A DNA stretch of 12,062 bases from Pseudomonadota bacterium (GTDB lineage Bacteria; Pseudomonadota; Gammaproteobacteria; Burkholderiales; Burkholderiaceae): contig JAEZQX010000358.1 of assembly GCA_023441105.1 (NCBI GenBank), positions 1-12,062 of the forward strand, read 5' to 3'. Under the pieces are notes generated by a model that saw only the letters and a list, made by a program, of their open reading frames with translations, was not told where the DNA came from and made no database searches. Numbering within the stretch: position 1 is the stretch's first letter; every line of letters begins with the position of its first letter. Made by a program: the position numbers and the translations under genes. This document shows, in pieces, positions 7,966 through 12,062 of this stretch.

Positions 7966-8004
7966 GCTGCCCGTACGGCAGCCGGCCCGCCCCCACGCGG
8001 CGGG
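7966..8004. terminator. Two further GC-rich hairpins between convergent glk and hydrolase genes
   Basis: GCTGCC (7966-7971) pairs with GGCAGC (7977-7982) around a 5-base loop. CCCGCC (7986-7991) pairs with GGCGGG (7999-8004) around a 7-base loop and ends 4 bases from the hydrolase stop. With the 10-bp repeat just before them, they fill nearly the whole 59-bp convergent gap. Bidirectional termination is the likely role, although no T-tract follows on either strand. Confidence 0.4.
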
Positions 8005-8008
8005 ATCG

Positions 8009-9154
8009 TCAGGCCACGGGGCTGAAGAACTCCTCCACCAGGCCCGCCGTCACCGCCTCCGGACTCGCAGGCGACCAGCGCGGCGACTTGTCCTTGTCGA
8101 TCAGCAGCGCCCTCACGCCCTCCGGAAAGTCCGGATGGCGCAGGCATTGCCGGGCCACGACCAGGTCCAGCTCCAGCACCTGCGCGAGCCCCAGCAGGCG
8201 GCAACGCCGCAGGTACTCGAGCGTCACCGCAGCCGCGGTGGGCGATCCCTGCTGCAGGTTCTCGAGCGGCTTCGCGAACCAGTCGTCGACCGCAGCCGCT
8301 TCCTGCAGTCCCTTGACGATGCCGTGCAGCTTGGCGCGGGTGCAGATCGAACGGATCTGCGCGTGGCGTTCGCGCAGCGCCGAAGGAGCCGCGTCACCGG
8401 ATGCATGCCGTGCCTCGAAGCCGCGACAGAAATGCGTCGCCTGCGCGCGGTGGTCGGCGACCGTGGCGCCCCACTCGATCGCCGCAAAGGCGTCGATGAA
8501 TTCGGCCTGACGCGCATGGTCGACGATGTAGTCCCCGAACCGCGCATAGACCGCGTCCCGCTCGTCCAGCGTCACGCCGGTCAGCGCCAGCAGCACGCCG
8601 GCCTCGCCGGGCACGCGATTCAGGAACCAGCCGCCACCGACATCCGGGAACAGGCCGATGTGGATCTCCGGCATCGCGATGCGGGTGCCGGTGGCGACGA
8701 TCCGGTGGCTGCCGGCAACCGACAAGCCGAGCCCGCCGCCCATGGTGATGCCGTGCGCCCAGGTCACGACCGGCTTGGGATAGGTGTGCAGCAGGTGGTC
8801 GAGACGGTACTCGACGGTGAAGAAGGTATCGCCGTAGTCGAACCGCTGCGGCCCCCCGGCTGCGATCTCGCGCACCGCGCGGGTGACGTCGCCGCCGGCG
8901 CAGAAGCCCTTGGGCCCCTCGCCGGCCAGGACCACGGCGACCAGCGACGCATCATCCGCCCACTGGCGAAGCCGCTCGAGAAGCAATTCGCACATGTCGA
9001 GGTTGAGCGCGTTCAGCTGCCGCGGCCGATTGAGCCAGGCGACGCCGATGCGGCGGCCGCCGCCCGCCGGTCGCGTCTCGAAGCGCACCGGGGCATCGTC
9101 TGCCGGCGCAGCCGCTGCGGTGCTGGGGCTTGCGGGTTGCTTCTGGTCCGTCAT
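8009..9154 (-). CDS. Enoyl-CoA hydratase/isomerase family, 3-hydroxyisobutyryl-CoA hydrolase type
   Basis: A 381-residue crotonase-fold protein of the long ECH_2 type, whose best-known member hydrolyses 3-hydroxyisobutyryl-CoA in valine breakdown. After a low-complexity Ala/Pro N-terminal tail (about 1-22) come the oxyanion-hole motif FCAGGDV (84-90), HGITMGGGLGLSV (134-146) and MPEIHIGLFPDVGGGWF (161-177). Glu163 and Asp171 in that last motif correspond to the catalytic acidic pair of HIBCH-type hydrolases. The C-terminal signature 'EGVRALLIDKDKSPRW' is typical of this subfamily and absent from plain enoyl-CoA hydratases of about 260 residues. Related hydratase or isomerase activity cannot be excluded. 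The ATG at 9154 has GGAG six bases upstream and is preferred over the in-frame TTG at 9166. The gene starts 19 bp after the parC stop, so it is probably co-transcribed. No mmsB or other valine-pathway gene is nearby. Confidence 0.88.
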   Translation of the reverse strand: MTDQKQPASPSTAAAAPADDAPVRFETRPAGGGRRIGVAWLNRPRQLNALNLDMCELLLERLRQWADDASLVAVVLAGEGPKGFCAGGDVTRAVREIAAGGPQRFDYGDTFFTVEYRLDHLLHTYPKPVVTWAHGITMGGGLGLSVAGSHRIVATGTRIAMPEIHIGLFPDVGGGWFLNRVPGEAGVLLALTGVTLDERDAVYARFGDYIVDHARQAEFIDAFAAIEWGATVADHRAQATHFCRGFEARHASGDAAPSALRERHAQIRSICTRAKLHGIVKGLQEAAAVDDWFAKPLENLQQGSPTAAAVTLEYLRRCRLLGLAQVLELDLVVARQCLRHPDFPEGVRALLIDKDKSPRWSPASPEAVTAGLVEEFFSPVA

Positions 9155-9173
9155 TGCATTCTCCAAGGCATCG

Positions 9174-11513
<2,340 letters not shown>

Positions 11514-11711
11514 GTATCTGGAATTCCTACGCCATGACCGAGTCGCCCCGATCAAGCTCTAAAACGGGTTGCCCACAGCGGCGATCGCCCGGTACGTCGC
11601 AGGCGCCGTCCGATCGCCGCCATGGACAACCCTGCACCAGGTCGTAGCCCGGCCTCAAACATCGGATGAATCTCCGCCGAACAGAGAATCATCCTCCGCA
11701 CCACGCCGTGG
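11514..11711. other. Non-coding leader between parC and the 119-bp repeat array
   Basis: No frame in this 198-bp stretch resembles a protein on either strand. It must contain the parC promoter if parC is not transcribed through the array, but I find no convincing -35/-10 pair. The AT-richest patch reads GTTTTAGAGC on the parC strand (11556-11565). The segment 11648-11657 (CCCGGCCTCA) also occurs in repeat unit 1 at 11748-11757, exactly 100 bp away, perhaps a relic of an older repeat. Confidence 0.5.
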
Positions 11712-12062
11712 CCCCTCGTCCCCGGCATCGGGTATCACGCTAACGAACCCGGCCTCAGACACCGCCCCCCTCCCCCCCCCACACCCAGCAGCCGCGGCGG
11801 AACGGGCTTTGCCCGGCCGCGCGCGGCGCCCCCCTCGTCCCCGGCATCGGGTGCCACTCTGCCAACCCCAGCCTCACCCTTCGCACCACTCACCGTCGCA
11901 CACCTAGCAGCCGCCGCGGAGCGGGCTTCGCCCGGCCGCGCGCGGCGCCCCCCTCGTCCCCGGCATCGGGTGCCACTCTGGCAACCCCAGCCTCACCCTT
12001 CGCACCACTCACCGCCGCACACCCAGCAGCCGCCGCGGAGCGGGCTTCGCCCGGCCGCAGGC
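11712..12062. repeat. Tandem array, exact 119-bp period, three units, running to the window edge
   Basis: CCCCTCGTCCCCGGCATCGG recurs at 11712, 11831 and 11950, exactly 119 bp apart. Units 2 (11831-11949) and 3 (11950 onward) differ at only 3 of their first 109 bases, then unit 3 diverges near 12059. Unit 1 (11712-11830) aligns to unit 2 without gaps at 97 of 119 bases by hand count. Its differences are concentrated in the middle while both ends are conserved. Each unit has a hairpin CGGGC-3 bases-GCCCG (11803-11815, 11922-11934, 12041-12053) and a small CCCG-GCAT-CGGG repeat. Units 1 and 2 end in a 12-bp palindrome GCCGCGCGCGGC (11816-11827, 11935-11946), absent from unit 3. A period that is not a multiple of three argues against a repeat protein. 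Function unknown; an intergenic REP-like or minisatellite element is the simplest reading. Confidence 0.9.

Noticed and set aside
5439..8204. A 921-codon minus-strand open frame covering glk in antisense and part of htpG in another frame
   Set aside because: Its product is low-complexity and shows no domain, while htpG and glk in the same interval have complete family motifs. Long shadow frames are expected at this GC content.
9155..9166. TTG start adding four residues to the hydrolase
   Set aside because: The ATG at 9154 has GGAG at proper spacing; the TTG triplet overlaps that ribosome site.
11554..11565. GTTTTAGAGCTT on the minus strand, resembling the start of a type II CRISPR repeat
   Set aside because: Single 12-base occurrence with no spacer array, no tracr-like sequence and no cas gene; coincidence.
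11569..11907. A 112-codon plus-strand open frame through the repeat region
   Set aside because: The 119-bp period breaks frame between units, and the product is Pro/His/Ser low complexity with no ribosome site.
11712..12062. CRISPR array as an explanation of the tandem repeats
   Set aside because: The units are 119 bp and units 2 and 3 match throughout, with no unique spacers between short constant repeats.

Overview
The window is GC-rich chromosomal DNA from a proteobacterium, most likely a betaproteobacterium. The clues are a BktB-type thiolase that closely matches my memory of the Cupriavidus enzyme, a GspE/PulE-type ATPase of the kind common in that class, and a parC/htpG/glk gene set. 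The order cannot be fixed from the sequence, and a GC-rich gammaproteobacterium is not excluded. Eight complete protein genes and one cut by the left edge are supported. All are on the minus strand except glk. Many long overlapping frames exist, but they are shadows caused by the high GC content.

Layout from left to right: (1) 1-205, the start of an exported Ala/Pro/Lys-rich protein (minus), cut by the edge and directly downstream of (2) 226-2097, a GspE/PulE-type secretion or pilus ATPase. (3) 2165-2548, a small VOC/glyoxalase-fold protein, 46 bp downstream of (4) 2595-3779, a BktB-like beta-ketothiolase. (5) 3939-4679, a spermidine-synthase-like SAM-fold protein that starts 2 bp after the stop of (6) 4682-6757, htpG (Hsp90). 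(7) 6927-7949, glk (plus), divergent from htpG. (8) 8009-9154, an enoyl-CoA hydratase / 3-hydroxyisobutyryl-CoA hydrolase-type protein, 19 bp downstream of (9) 9174-11513, parC (topoisomerase IV subunit A). (10) 11514-12062, about 550 bp without a gene. Its distal 351 bp is a tandem array with an exact 119-bp period and GC-rich hairpins, and it runs off the right edge.

Likely transcription units are parC > hydrolase, htpG > spermidine-synthase-like, bktB > VOC, gspE-type > exported protein, and glk alone. glk and the hydrolase converge on a 30-60 bp region packed with inverted repeats that probably ends both transcripts. Functionally the window mixes housekeeping (DNA decatenation, chaperone, glucose phosphorylation) with acyl-CoA metabolism (thiolase, hydrolase) and an envelope or secretion ATPase.

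I found no phage, insertion sequence, tRNA, rRNA, CRISPR array or obvious new multi-gene system. The least explained structures are the 119-bp tandem array upstream of parC, a 54-residue Ala/Glu/Pro-rich insert in HtpG, and the truncated exported protein coupled to the secretion ATPase.
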